Shown: positions 1 through 11,486 of the stretch, one piece after another
Position numbering within the stretch: the stretch's first letter is position 1
Layout of the letters: every line of letters begins with the position of its first letter
From: Rodentolepis nana
Lineage: Eukaryota; Platyhelminthes; Cestoda; Cyclophyllidea; Hymenolepididae
Direction: 5' to 3'
Assembly: GCA_900617975.1 (NCBI GenBank)
Contig: UZAE01000418.1
Location: 1 to 23,924, forward strand
Length of the DNA: 23,924 nt
Translations under genes and position numbers: made by a program
The notes under the pieces: generated by a model
Database searches by the model: none
What the model saw: only the letters and a program-made list of their open reading frames with translations
What the model was told of the DNA's origin: nothing

Positions 1-1297
1 CGAATTCAACAAGAATAAGAATTACATAGCAGTCTCTAAAGAAATTGTCCTCCTAGAATTTACAAAAAATCAATCCAGCCGGAATAATAATACTCAGTCA
101 TTCCAACTAACGGATCTGTACCGTTGACGAATGCTAACCATGTAAACCCTGGTTTTATTTCTCTTACAGACCCAATTCATGTGGCATCATAGTTTCAAGT
201 CCGTCCTACACTTAAATAACAATTTAAAAGAGACTGCTTATTTCTGTTGCATTAACTCTCAATGTATTTGAAATGCTTAACGCTATTTAAAAAGCAGCAG
301 TATGAGTGCAATTAAGCTCCCTAGTCTAGATAGAGTGATTTAAATCAAATTATACGAAACGACATTTTACATCAATTGTTGTGTACCACAGGAACTATGG
401 ACACCTAGGTCAGATAGAATTTGCAGAATTAAATGTAGTTTGCACTGTTTGGGTAGTTCAAGCACAAATGCGTACTACGACAATGTCTTGGAGAAATATT
501 GATTAGTTATTTATATCAAATGGCAGGCGTTTTGATAGTTATCATTAGGCCTGGAGCTGACTTCGGGGCTTCACATCAAAGTGTCAAAAAGTCGAGAGGG
601 GGAACAGAAGAGTGATTCACAGATGTAAGAGAGAGACAAAAGCATAAAAAAGGTAAGATGAGTACTATGAAAGGGTTCGAATATGACAAATAGTCGGACC
701 ATATTAGTTTGAAGTCAGAAGGCAACTGCCGATCAATAGACTTTTTTGCCGTATAAGTATACGTCGCCCAGGGTGCACCACGTGGAGGTAAGTCTACCGC
801 ACACGCCCAGGGTGCACAACATACTTATTGATTGATTATTGCTCAAATAAATTGTTACACTATTAGCCTCACAAAATATTCAATAAAACTAGGCCTAAGT
901 AAAAATATGGAATTAATGTAAAGTCAGTTTCGTGTATTTTCATAGAAATATCCATTTTACGAATTATTAACAATAAATCGTTGACACAATTTTCCATGAA
1001 TAAAACTTATGCATTTTACCCGAGACATTTATTCATTTTTTTATTGGAGTAACATTCAAGCGCAAAGGAGTGGTATTTCATAGAGGAGATATTTAGACAG
1101 TAGAAATTAAAAATTTACCACTTCTTTTACGTTATTATTGGCGACATCATGATACTAATATAAGCAATAAGATACTACGTAACAAGGTAGCTTAAATTAA
1201 ATAACGACTATAATTGAAACTAACTCTCTATATGCACGACCGGTACTTTATTGCGCAAATATTTTGACTATTAAAGGAGAAAAATGTTAAGATTTAC
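1..1297 (-). other. DDB1 intron 8 (partial, runs off the left edge)
   Basis: On the minus strand a GT donor (1297-1296, ...ATAGG|GTAAAT) follows the last DDB1 exon visible. The next DDB1 segment, expected soon after in the protein, cannot be found in the remaining 1.3 kb. The stretch is AT-rich, has no ORF resembling DDB1 and holds the dispersed repeat at 506-820. The intron is therefore at least 1.3 kb long, in contrast with the 36-85 nt introns that dominate the 5' half of this gene. Confidence 0.7.
506..820 (-). mobile_element. Dispersed ~315 bp repeat, copy 1
   Basis: This copy shares most of its length with 14862-15195 and, in opposite orientation, with 23401-23717. Landmarks common to the copies are TTTATAT..AAATGGCAG.CG at one end, AAAAAGTCGAGAG plus a G run, AAGGTAAGATGAGTACT, ATAGACTTTTTTGCCGTAT and GGGTGCACCACGTGGAG at the other end. 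Orientation is given so that the ATAAAT-type tail is 3', which places this copy on the minus strand. At its 5' end the block CGCCCAGGGTGCAC is duplicated (about 765-778 and 804-816). It has no coding capacity. It lies inside the DDB1 intron. It could be a LINE 3'-end fragment or a SINE. Confidence 0.8.
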
Positions 1298-1630
1298 CCT
1301 ATTTGAGTGAAAACGGGTTTGTCTGGAGTACCGGTGATGCGTAAAGCGAAAATGCTATTACCCGAAGCCACAACCACAAGATCTCCCCTGGAAGTCAGAG
1401 AAGAGAGACTCATTCCAGTTGGCGATTTCCATGTAGCCAAGCAGCCCTTGCCATAAAGCCCTTGGATGCCGATAAGCCATATGGTATCATTTGTGGCTTG
1501 CAGAAGGAGAGGTCTAGGGAATTTCTTGTGGCCTTGAGAATACACTGCAGCACAATAAAGTGTTCGATCATCCCTCACAAAACCCTCTAACTTCAATGGT
1601 GCCAAATCATCTCCTATAACGCGTATGATC
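1298..1630 (-). CDS. DDB1: DDB1 exon 8 (last visible exon)
   Basis: Translation begins R-I-I-R-V-I-G-D-D, the counterpart of the TRVLMLNGEEVEE segment of animal DDB1, followed by LEGFVRDDRTLYCAAV. It lies in the middle propeller (propeller B). The acceptor TTTTTTTAG| and donor ATAGG|GTAAAT are canonical. It enters and leaves in phase 2 (333 nt). Confidence 0.88.
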
Positions 1631-3858
1631 CTAAAAAAATAAAAGGAACAATTTGAAAATCTTATGCAACGAGCACAGCTAATTTAATATCAATCGATGG
1701 CACTTTAACGATGAAGAGAAGTAAAACACCTATAGTTAAGGCAAAATAGAAAAGACAACTCCCAAACCTTGCATTTTGATGACTTTAAATGTGCTTTAAC
1801 ACAGAGGAGTAGAGCGATGAAGCAGTGCAACTGAAAGCTCAATAATCATCAGAAGTAATTATTGGGCTACTCATTCCACTCACTGCGGGGAATTGGTATT
1901 GAACGCATTACATTCAACGTCGAAGATGAGAAACTTAACTGAATTACAGCAGAGATGTTACCAGAGAGTACTCACTTTTTCACAGCAAAAGAAAAGTAAA
2001 TGTCACAAACCCAAAAGACCGTTGAAACAAGTAGGATGTTTTAATGTTTAGAACACCACAATGTTCTAGTGTTACGTTGCGCTTCAGTGCATACAATATA
2101 AGTATAAATCTCCCGGTAATGCATTCGCCATAATTATATAATTACTAGGCTTCTAAGGGTGAATGGAATTACCTGCTCCTCCTTTTCATTGAACAAATCA
2201 TAGCATCATCATAAACTTCTGAATTGCAAGGGATACACCAGACGCCTAAAAATACAAAATAGAAATAGAAACAAAGTTCAAAATAAACAAATACCATTAA
2301 CATGGGTGTACCATTCATATGCTCTTGAGCAATAGTAGCAATCTCTTGAATTCCAATGCCATTTCGAATGATTCGAAGAGAGCCGTCTCTAGAGTAACCA
2401 GAACAGGTGATGAGCTGATTTTGGCCCTCATTTTCAACGAAGATCATATCGGCGATTGGACCGAGATTCGGATATTCTTCACAGACATCGAAGTAACACT
2501 TTGTATCAGGATCCATATCAGAATGAAGGTGGATTAACTGCGAGTCACCAAAGTACGAGCCAATAAAGACTACTCCATTATCCAGATAAACAATTGACTC
2601 GGGAACTGAGGTTATACCTGAAAAAGATTGATAAAGAGACATAAAAATATACGAATAACATTAAATTTATTTACCGAGACGTTCTATGCGCAGACGCTCT
2701 AAAAATGTTGACAACGGAGCCGAAGGATCAACTTCAGCCCCTACAAGATGAACCATGAATAGTTCTCCACAAAGATTGCCCATGAGATATCTCTTATTAT
2801 CAACCTGAGCGTATGCAACTACTTTGGATAGCTAAAATGTGAGTGGAAGCAAAAAAAGGAAAGAGATGAGCAAAGGAAAAAATTAGAGTTATGTTGCAAA
2901 CACGTGTAACACCAACCGTCTTTTGAGGAATGCATGTAGTTATGTGAGGTTTGTTGGGAGAATGGTAGGAAATCATTTCATCACCAACAACCAGGAAACC
3001 GTAAAAAGGAGCCGCAACAGGGACGAGCATTCGTGAAGTAGTTTCGATGGCACTAAAATTCGCAGGCAGTGGAACCAAAACGTGATCCTTTGGATTGAAC
3101 TCATACATCCTTAAATGAGCAGCCCCTTGATCTTCGCAGATCATCGCAAATGTTGGATATCCGTATCCAATTATAAAGGTTAAATCAATTACGTTTCCCT
3201 CGTCCAACCTAATCTCATTTATGCATGAATAAATAATAACATACTTTACAGCATGAATTTTGGATTCATCGATCTTAACTCCTGGAAGAAAGGGAATATG
3301 ATCTATCTCGATAATTTTCATCAAATTATGGAACAATCGAATAGCAATAAAGGTTGAGGTTGGATCCACCAGTGCAGTAACGCCATGATGCAGCAAGTGA
3401 TGACCCCTGGACTAAAATTAAATAAATGAAAATGAAATTTAACGACATACGTCAATACTTTTACGAAAAACTGTCACAAAATCGATGGAATCTTTTGAAG
3501 GAACGCATTCCAATATGATCAGGTCAGCCCTCAAAGTAACAATGCACAACGAATCATATTTTCGATTTCTTCGGCGAAAAAGCAAAGCAGTCAAAATTGT
3601 ACCATTTAAGGGTATATCCCGAACTACCCGTAAGCCTTCGCTAGTAATATCGTATATTTCAATGTACGAATTCTTGATGAGAATAAGATTTAAACCATCC
3701 GGGCTTGTGAAGTTACCTGTAAACGAGTTCAACAAATTACATTGCATCGATGGAAAAACAGGCAATATATTTAATACGACCATTTATTAAAGATTACCCG
3801 TAAGAGCTATATTAACCGCCGTTGATCGCTGTGCTGATGTATGGTAATACTGAGACAT
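1298..3858 (-). CDS. DDB1: DDB1, damage-specific DNA-binding protein 1 (N-terminal half, eight exons)
   Basis: DDB1 is the large WD40-type propeller adaptor that links CUL4 ubiquitin ligase to substrate receptors (DCAFs) and, with DDB2, recognises UV-damaged DNA; it acts in nucleus and cytoplasm. The spliced frame gives about 551 residues that match the known protein from its start: MSQYYHTSAQRSTAVN, then EGLRVVRDIPL, VYLDNGVVFIGS..GDSQL, LITCSGYSRDGSLRIIRNGIGI and a following MNGVW segment. Animal DDB1 is about 1,140 residues, so the window holds propeller A and roughly half of propeller B; the rest lies left of position 1. Exons on the minus strand: 3858-3798, 3716-3451, 3411-3250, 3213-2917, 2831-2675, 2617-2312, 2245-2173 and 1630-1298. 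All joins keep the frame. The start ATG at 3858-3856 aligns with the known N-terminus. The 3214-3249 gap is treated as a mini-intron, otherwise 12 extra residues are present. Confidence 0.93.
1631..2172 (-). other. DDB1 intron 7 (542 nt)
   Basis: GT donor at 2172-2171 and AG acceptor at 1632-1631 on the minus strand. The sequence is AT-rich, with no ORF, repeat or RNA gene that I can support. It is much longer than the introns upstream of it. Confidence 0.75.
2173..2245 (-). CDS. DDB1: DDB1 exon 7
   Basis: A 73 nt exon encoding VWCIPCNSEVYDDAMICS, which matches the GLWPLRSD..DDTLVLSF region of animal DDB1. It enters in phase 1 (G from the previous exon completes Gly) and leaves in phase 2. 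The acceptor is TTTTTAG| and the donor AGCAG|GTAATT. Confidence 0.85.
2312..2617 (-). CDS. DDB1: DDB1 exon 6
   Basis: This is the most conserved stretch of the gene in the window. It encodes YLDNGVVFIGS, GDSQL, NLGPIADM, LITCSG and GSLRIIRNGIGIQE, all hallmark DDB1 segments. It is 306 nt, in and out in phase 1. The acceptor CTTTTTCAG| and donor GAATG|GTACAC are canonical. An alternative downstream GT (after MLMV) would break the alignment with the following GVW motif, so the earlier donor is chosen. Confidence 0.92.
2675..2831 (-). CDS. DDB1: DDB1 exon 5
   Basis: Encodes LSKVVAYAQVDNKRYLMGNL followed by GELFMVHL, matching the [20 protein letters not shown] segment of propeller A. It is 157 nt, entering in phase 0 and leaving in phase 1. 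A longer linker (GAEVDPSAPLSTF) than in vertebrates precedes RLRIERLG. Confidence 0.9.
2917..3213 (-). CDS. DDB1: DDB1 exon 4
   Basis: Starts IRLDEGNVIDLTFI, which aligns directly with the NIRLEELHVIDVKFL segment of animal DDB1. It continues through a VGDEMISYHS motif, the counterpart of IGQESITYHN. The donor ACG|GTTGGT leaves phase 0. Its 5' boundary assumes the 36-nt mini-intron; without it this exon is continuous with exon 3 (2917-3411). Confidence 0.85.
3214..3249 (-). other. Candidate 36-nt mini-intron in DDB1
   Basis: On the minus strand the stretch begins GTAAAGTATG and ends ATGAG, is AT-rich, contains no stop and is a multiple of three. If translated it adds 12 residues (VKYVIIYSCINE) between KIHA and IRLDE. 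Conserved DDB1 shows no such insertion there, and removing it restores a nearly ungapped alignment. The acceptor has no clear pyrimidine tract, as is common for very short flatworm introns. A retained, translated insertion is the alternative. Confidence 0.65.
3250..3411 (-). CDS. DDB1: DDB1 exon 3
   Basis: Encodes SRGHHLLHHGVTALVDPTS, then IAIRLFHNLMKII, corresponding to the GIIGIIDPE..IGLRLYDGLFKVI segment of propeller A. It is 162 nt and phase 0 at both ends if the mini-intron is real. The acceptor is TAATTTTAG|. Confidence 0.85.
3451..3716 (-). CDS. DDB1: DDB1 exon 2
   Basis: Encodes FTSPDGLNLILIKNSYIEIY and EGLRVVRDIPLNG, matching the [33 protein letters not shown] opening of DDB1. It is 266 nt, with acceptor CGTTTACAG| and donor ATTGAC|GTATGT, and leaves in phase 0. 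The 39-nt intron that follows (3412-3450) ends TTTTAG. Confidence 0.92.
3798..3858 (-). CDS. DDB1: DDB1 exon 1 with start codon
   Basis: ATG at 3858-3856 opens MSQYYHTSAQRSTAVNIALT, the counterpart of the [20 protein letters not shown] start of animal DDB1. Donor ACGG|GTAATC at 3797; the 81-nt intron 1 (3717-3797) ends GTTTACAG. A downstream in-frame ATG inside the intron (about 3783) gives a longer uninterrupted ORF but does not align, so the spliced start is preferred. Confidence 0.9.
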
Positions 3859-6097
3859 GTTTGGCGAATGCAAAACAGAGCTTCCCGCCAATTATACGAT
3901 ATTAGTTGAATACAGAATTAAGGTCAATTTCAGTAAAGCAAATTCACCCGGTAGGCATAAAAATATATCTTTGCAAGTATGTATTTAATTTATATGCATA
4001 ATCAAAATACGCAATCAAAGGAATATAAAAGTGAATATTAATAGAAAGTCATCTAAAACAATTAAATTAAGTTTAATACATCCGCAAAACGATTTTTAAC
4101 AATTTAAAATAGATATCAATCTCTATTCTTTGCTATTATTAATAGTGATCATTGTTGAATTTTCGTAATAACCAAAAGATCAAATTTTTAAGGTCTCTGA
4201 AGCCGATTAACTTCTTAATCAAATGTAAGCCCATATTTCATTTCATGAATTAAATAAAAGAGGATATTGACGTTCAATTATCATATTATTTACAAAATTT
4301 ATTAAGAATTGTATCAGAAATTTCCTAGTGAGTTCGTTATTAAATAGATTCTCAAAGGCTCTTATCAACTCTTAGCGAAAATCGTTTTCGGATTTTGAAC
4401 TGCACTCTGGTTGCAATAAGCAAACGCATAGAACGAAGTTCTTGTTAAGATTCATTAGAATTAAGGGCAGAAATGATAAAGGTCAGAGAAAGAAGGAACT
4501 CGAGTTTCATTTTCTTCGGAATCATTCGGTCAACTACAATTGTTATGATATAACCAATCCAAATTATAATTTATATCATAAAGCATGCAATAATTAAAAT
4601 TTCGACAGATCTAATTATTTCAGTTTTGTCAGCACTGCATTTACATTTATCCTTGTCGATTAATGGCATTCTATGTTGTGATAAGAACTGGCTTCATGGC
4701 CATCCGACCTCAAAAGAGAATGTTTGCAGGTGCTCACGATTGCTTCTGTTCAGGAATAAAATTTTACAGTCATTCGATACATTATTGCTAGTTTTATTTG
4801 AAAGTGCATCTGCACTCATAACCTAACGAGCTTTCTTGTATACTTTTCCCAATTAAATACAGTTTTTTTACCCACACAAGCCCCCAACCCCCTTATCTCT
4901 TATCTGCCTTTTATCTATCTCCACCTCTCAAATCACCACAGTAGTCAATTAAATGCACTCTAATAAACGTAAATCTATCTTACCAATTAAATGCAAATAT
5001 TGTTTGGTTCCTTCTGCCTTTAGAATTTGGGTATATACGACCAAATTATCAGAATTCGACTTCGATTACTTTAGCCAGAACAGATTAGCTGGTAAAAGTT
5101 TACGAGGAGAAGATAGAAAGGAAAGGTGTTAGAATGGTTTAAGTTTAAATTCTAATCCATGTCATTGATAGACGATTGAAAAAGATTGATAAGTTGTAAA
5201 TTGATGGGGGGGGGATGGAGGTATGTGAGCACGTGTAATTTAAAGTAACAAAAAGAGTTTTAGCAGTGGTTGATAGTCAACTTAGCTTTTGTACAGGTTG
5301 CAAAAATTGAAAAATGGGATTATTATCCCAAGAGAAATATCTGAAAAATATAGATTGTTAATTGTTCATAAAATAATTGAAGATGTTTTAACTAAGGTAT
5401 AATACACATTGACCTCAGTGACATCGTCAGCCAAATTCACTTGGTTTTACTTTACCTTACCCGCTATTAAAAGTAAGAATTTGGGTAGCATTTTCACATA
5501 AGAAAGTCATTTTTTCAATTTTTATTTAGATCCGAACCCAAAAATATTCATCATTAAATCAAATCTAAACACACAAAATCAATATCCAAACCATTATTAG
5601 GTTTCAATTATTGCTCTTCATAATTAACTTATGAGATTGGAAAATGACTTAGGTTGAAAGGCCACTTAAATTGATTATTAATGAGTTAACTTTAAACGAG
5701 AAGCAATGGCAAATATCATATGATAAAATACTGTTAAAATAAAATAATATCAGTTAAATCTTTGAATATGCATTTCAAAAATCTGTAAAGATGTGTAGTT
5801 TGTATGAATAAATGCTTAATTCCAATTGGTGCGTTTTTATGAAAATAACCGTTCAGGATTAAAGTCTATAAATTATCATTAAAGCGTATTGATGCATTAA
5901 GGTAAAGTTACCAGATTACACTGAAAAATTCTCATTATTTTTGTGGAAACTAGTTGCTTTATGTACCGGCCTCATTTTACATTTTATTTTTTTCTATTTG
6001 GAAACTAATTAAATTTATGTATTAATTTTTTCTCGTTTATTTAATCTGTCGTTTTTATTTTCTTATTTATATTTTAAAAATTCATGTTATTTTTTAG
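3859..6097. other. Divergent intergenic region between DDB1 and the nuclear receptor
   Basis: About 2.2 kb of AT-rich sequence separates the two genes, which are transcribed away from each other. No RNA gene, TATA box or conserved exon stands out. A G9 run lies at 5206-5214. A pyrimidine-rich tract ending CACCACAG at 4941 looks like a splice acceptor and is followed by a 58-codon ORF from 4953, which I could not connect in frame to the receptor. The region could hold promoters of both genes and an untranslated first exon of the receptor. Confidence 0.5.
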
Positions 6098-6206
6098 GAG
6101 TTGTCTGGGTTTATAGTAATGTCCAATACACCAATTCCATCGGAAATTTATGATACCAATCAAGAACAGCTGCATAATTCTGGCCCAACTCCATCCGTTC
6201 AATCAA
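6098..6206 (+). CDS. Receptor first visible exon (ATG at 6119)
   Basis: Acceptor TTATTTTTTAG| at 6096-6097 and donor TCAA|GTACTG at 6207. Only one frame is open. It reads ELSGFIV before ATG 6119 (MSNTPIPSEIYD) and leaves in phase 1. The TAG of the acceptor is in frame, so any upstream sequence must be joined by cis- or trans-splicing. Whether translation starts here or upstream cannot be decided from the sequence. Confidence 0.75.
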
Positions 6207-9200
6207 GTACTGATCTTATTATTGATTTTAATATTCGTTGTCTTCTTTTTCTTTAAATGTTTATTTGTTTTTTTGAATATTTCTCTTTTCTAACTAAGCA
6301 TCTTTTCGTTGTAGTGCTGCTGTCCTGTCTTTATCACTCATTACATGCTTGTTATTCATTTAATCTATTTAAGGAAACCTCATATTTTTATAAACTATTT
6401 GTCAATCAAGGTCATTTTTTGTTTCCTGTCAATTGATGCTGTAGCCTTATTAGGTATAACTTCTCAAGTTTGTACTTTGAGTGCAAATTATTAAGATGTC
6501 CTTATTTTACTTGAAGTTTTTTACTTTTAATATATTCCTCTTAAAACTTTTTTATCTCCTTTCAGCCATTAATGATGATCGGATGTCAGGGAGCAGCAAA
6601 ATCCGTCGAATTGAACTGCTCAATTCTCCCTCAACTAATTCACCGAAAGAAGTTAAAAACGGTGACGGGGTTATCTCACTGGAAAATCAGCTTGTTAGTG
6701 GTGAAGGCTTCCCTAGTGCGTCCAAATCTCCACTAGGAGATTCAGGAAGTCAAGATGCCGCCCCACAAAAATTGTACTGGAATTCCGTCAATTCAACTAC
6801 CGTCAGCGGTCTTGAGTAAGTTATTGTATAACCTCCTCTTCTTTTAATGTTCCGCAATTTGTGCGGAGGTGGTTTGGGCGCGCTAGTTTACGCGGGTGCG
6901 TGCGTATCATCCAGGTTGCACTTCACACCTTGCGTTGCTTTCTTCTTTCTTCTGCTTACTCTGTGTGTGCGGGTGTGCTTACCGTTATGCCAATCAAATT
7001 GTATCCTGAATGGCGGTTTGCGAAACGTCTGATTCTTTATCACTCGGGGATTGGTGTGTGCATGGCTCAGCCAATTACCATCCACTCTGTGCGATGGTGG
7101 TGGTAATGCGGTATCTGTTATTGTGGCTGAGTGACATATTATTAGTTTTTTTTGTGATATGTTGTCAGTACCTGTGTCACTGCAGCCAATTTCCTGCTGC
7201 AAAAATCATGCTATCCTTTAAAACTGCTGTTGATCCCATTGCTGATATGCCGTTTCCTCTTAATCTTGGAGGGTAAGGGTGTTTTTTTTCAAATTTTATA
7301 AATAACTTTAATATTATGCTCAATGTTGTTACCCATGGTCGACTGGTTTTATACATTTCCACAGAGTTAGAGGCTACAATATCCTTGTCTATTGAAATTA
7401 CCAGAACGGGTGGTGAAATTCGAATTTTTTTTAATTACTACAGAGACAATGACAACTTCCCTTTACTAGTGATCGACTTTGGAAAAAATCCCTTTAGCAA
7501 GTTTGTTGATAACTATAAGTTCCACGCCCTTATAGCATTGTTATAAAGTGAATATTCGGAAATGCCTTTTATTCATTGTCCTTAATCGTTGTTGTTATTA
7601 CTTTATTCCAAGGAATAAAGTGTTTTCCAATTTCTAATCATGTGATAACATTGATAACAGCTGTATGGGTGTTGAAAGCAAAAAAGGGAAGAAGTCGGAA
7701 TCAGAGAACTCAATTTCTTTCAAACCGCGGGCTCTTCATGCTTCCTGTTTTCCTCCATTATCATCTCATATTACATCAATTTTTGCATGGTAAAGGTTTA
7801 GTTTTTAAATATGATTTATGATTTTTTTTGCTAATTTCATTTTTACAAATTCTATCGGTTGAGAGGATCCCCTGTGCCTGGTGCATATTGGAGTTTCTCC
7901 TGCTGGAGTCCGTCTTTTCCCTTTCTCATTTGCGCGTTTCCTTTTTTACGCCCTTTATCCTCACTCTGATCAATAAATGGTCATTTATATTTGATATACT
8001 TGACTTATTATAGAATGGTTCAACATCTAATGCTTATATGTGTGTTTTAACTTTTCCAAGGTCTTTAGTCGAGTGGACTTTGCTATAATATTCATTCTAG
8101 AAATATTTTTATCTTATTGCCCAGTCGGAACATTTCGGTATATTGGTATACTGTCACTTGTCTCACGAGTTGAAACATATGGATGAAAACGTCTAATTTA
8201 TGCTTCAAATACCGTGTCACAAGTTTTCGCCGTTTATTCAGTATCACTTCAACCATCTGCCTCAAGGACTTCAGAAACTCAATGGAAAGCAAGTATTTCT
8301 GTGCTAAACAACCTTGCTAGTCTCTGTATGTGTATTCGTCCTCTCATGGTGGGGGGGGGGGGGGGGGGAGTGTTGTTTCACAAATCGTCTGAGTCTTCAT
8401 CAAGCCTCAATGCTCATCCTTTACTAGCAGCACTCAAGCTCTTCTTCTTTCAAATCGTTACAGATTTCACAAACTTCATTTTAATATTAGTAATGTGCTA
8501 ACAAAATTGGAGACTCTTCACGATTCTCATTAGAGATCTTTTAGCTCTTAAGTAATTCACAAATCCATTGCGCACTGCTCCTCCTACTACTCCATTTCTT
8601 TTTTAGTACTCCAATCAATCCTCAAAGTGGTATCGTTAAGGCAGAGAGTTGGATAGCTCCAACTTCTGGTTCCTCTACAGCCGGTTCCTCCTCTGTGAAT
8701 CCCGCATCGAACGGTCCGCCAGCACTGCGACCGTACATGTCCTCAGCGGCAGGAACGCCGAATTCTGGAAGTCATCATGCAACTTACACCCCGTGTTCTT
8801 CAAACTCCTCTGGAATGTATGAGGGTGCCACTCTGCCTCTGCCGAAAAGAGATATGCTTCCCCTCGCTTCTTCAACCTCTAATGATAATGGAGGCGCTTA
8901 TCTCGCTCCCACTTCTGGGCCTGAAGTAAGTACTGCTCTCAAATAGTTAATCTCGATCAAATATGACTAGTACATGTTTCCCTAACCTGACACCACGTTT
9001 CGCTCTCCACAAAGCCGTTAAAATGAAGTGGTAAAAAATAATTGGTGCCTCTCTAAATCGGAAAATCACTTTTTTCCCATAATATTATTGTTTGCCATTT
9101 CAATCCGCTCCTTTATGTTACTCACTGTTCGTTTTTTTTTCACCTTGAGAACACGTGCAATTTTACGTAGTCGTGATGATGTGCAAATTTCAATTGCGCA

Positions 9201-11455
9201 TTAGTAAAAAGGTACACAACAAGGTATTAATTATTCCCGCCTATGAGGAAAGCATAATTTTGTCATTCGCGATTTGTGTTGTGCCTCAAACACCATACGT
9301 TTTACAAGATCTGAAGTATTTATAATTGGCCAATGTAACCTGTTATACCCGTAGTAATGAGGTCTATGCTAACGTACTTTTTGTGGCTCTAAATCAATAC
9401 AAACTGATGCTTTAAGAAGGGAGTATTTTCATACCGCATATTTCTCTTTGTCTTTTTGAGCTTTGAGAAGCGCGTTCATTTACTCTGGTGAGTACAGAGT
9501 ACTGCACCAACTTCTGGATACGTGGCCCTTCTCTTCAAGGCGGGAAAAGTTTCCCTATTATTATTATTATTGTTAACGTTAGCGTAATGTCCTAGAAATT
9601 AAAATGCTCTTAAATTTATAACTCATATAATGGCTACTTTTGAAATTTTATTACCGTAAGGGAGGGGGGGGGGAATTAAGAAGCTTAGGGGCACGCAGGA
9701 GGATCAAAAAGTAACTCCGCAAGAAGTGTTAGCAAATGTTCGAATAATCAAGAACGTGTGAAGTTATCTCTTCATTTTATGAACTAATAACTAATGCTAT
9801 TTTTTGTCATCTCATGCCTTCTCTTTTTGTTGGCTGACTGATAGTTCTCTCTCATACTAATCACAATTAGCATTTTTCGAGAAAACTTACGCGTACTCTT
9901 AAGCCAGAGCTTCTTGTTTCATTTTTATTGACTAGAAGCCAATGTAGCTGAATGAAGTTCGTTCTTGCATACAAGCATTCCTTTCGTCACTTTCAACTGA
10001 GAAACTTCTCCATAACGTTAATGACGATTTTGTTTGTGGGATTTTTAGTATGCCTATACACAGCCAAACACCTCCGATTCAAGCATCGATTCCCAAGCTG
10101 TACCTATGTGGTCTGGCCAAGCGGCTTCCTCTTCTCGATCTCAAGCTGCTGAATACTACTCTTCCTCTCAGAACTCAATGAAAGGTGGTGGTGGTGGGGG
10201 TGGTAGCAGTAGTGTACGCTTTGATAATCGGATGAATACTTCAGGATATCCCCTACCTCAGGAAAATCTCCCCCCTGTAGAAGAAAATAAAGACGAGCTG
10301 ATTGAAGAAGTCCTTGAGCTCGAAGGCTATTCTGATGGGGAAGATGAAGCGCTGGACTATGTTGACTTTGGCAATAACATTAAAGCTCCCACTGTCAGCA
10401 GCTCTTTTGAGGGCATCAATTTCCTCCAACTCTTCGCCGCTTCCAATGATCATTCGGAGAAGATCATTGATTTAGCGAGGCAATTCTATTGCGTAAATTT
10501 TAGTTCATTCAAGCTCTCTTTTTAGTGAAGAGTAATTGCCTATGTAACCATGTACCTATTTGCCTCTTTTTTTAATTAGAAATTCGTAGAACTTCTTGAG
10601 GAAGGTGGACGAGTAGGTGGTGGACAACCTGGTAATGGTTATTCGGGCTCCAATCTGGACAATATGGACAGCGTATTGGGTATACTCACGAGTATGCTCG
10701 AGGAGTGTCTTTTCCATATGGTGGATTGGGTCAATCGAACAGAAATCTTCCGCATTATTCGGGTAAGTGCCTGCGTTGTGTGTGTATGAAGGTGTGTATG
10801 TGATGCACTTCCTTTATGGGGGGAAATAAAATTTCCTCTCTCTCTCCCTCTCTCCCTCTCCCTCTCCCTCTCTCTACGGGCGGTATGACCACTAAATCTC
10901 TCCTCCTTCTTTCCTCCTACGCCTGTGCAGTTCTTAACCATAAAACAACAACCACATGCCATCAACTCCTTAATGTATGCACATTCTAGAAGTTTGAGTT
11001 ATTTCGTGTTCCTGGCTGGTTCCCTGTACTCTCTCTCTCTCCCTCTGTGTATTTGAATGGGCCTGGGCGTGGTTTCCTCGAAAGTACTGAAAAGAGAGTG
11101 AGAGTGCAGTCCCAATCCTACGGCGTTTTTATTGCCCTATTTCACCTCACAATAAGTGAATTAGAAGACAGCCAATGAAAAGGAGCTAATAAAGAGAGCA
11201 GTTAAGTCCTCCACTCTACATCTCTGCTCTTAGTTGGCCTTGTGAGGGGTCTACACGAGCTCGTCTTCGCTCTTCATCTCACTTTTCGAGACGTTTCTCG
11301 AGGAATATACACCCACCCACACATACACACTTTGAAACTGGAGTAATGCGCGGGAGAGAAGGTGTGAACGCGTGCTTGATAATCGGGTTTAAAATTGAAA
11401 CGTGGAGGAAGTGGTAGAACATAGTATATTCTCGCGGGCAGCACGACAAAGACTA

Positions 11456-11486
<31 letters not shown>

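Larger units (their letters stand above)
6816..8606 (+). other. Receptor intron 2 (1,791 nt)
   Basis: GTAAGT at the start and CTTTTTTAG at the end. It contains a G18 run (8351-8368) and a possible cassette exon (7661-7789). The long ORF at 8214-8501 runs through the G18 tract and has no matching splice sites, so it is not counted as coding. No DNA-binding-domain zinc finger was found here. Confidence 0.7.

Noticed and set aside
4626..4826. 66-codon ORF with CRC and CC motifs
   Set aside because: Cys spacing does not fit a nuclear receptor DNA-binding domain, and no splice-compatible ends were found.
4953..5129. 58-codon ORF after an acceptor-like CACCACAG, with a Cys-x2-Cys pair (CKYC)
   Set aside because: It lacks the rest of a nuclear receptor zinc finger. 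Its best donor (LAG|GTAAAA) joins the exon at 6098 in a frame that soon stops. An untranslated exon cannot be excluded.
8214..8501. 95-codon ORF in receptor intron 2 with poly-Gly
   Set aside because: The poly-Gly is the G18 homopolymer, there is no donor in phase, and exons 2 and 3 join without it.
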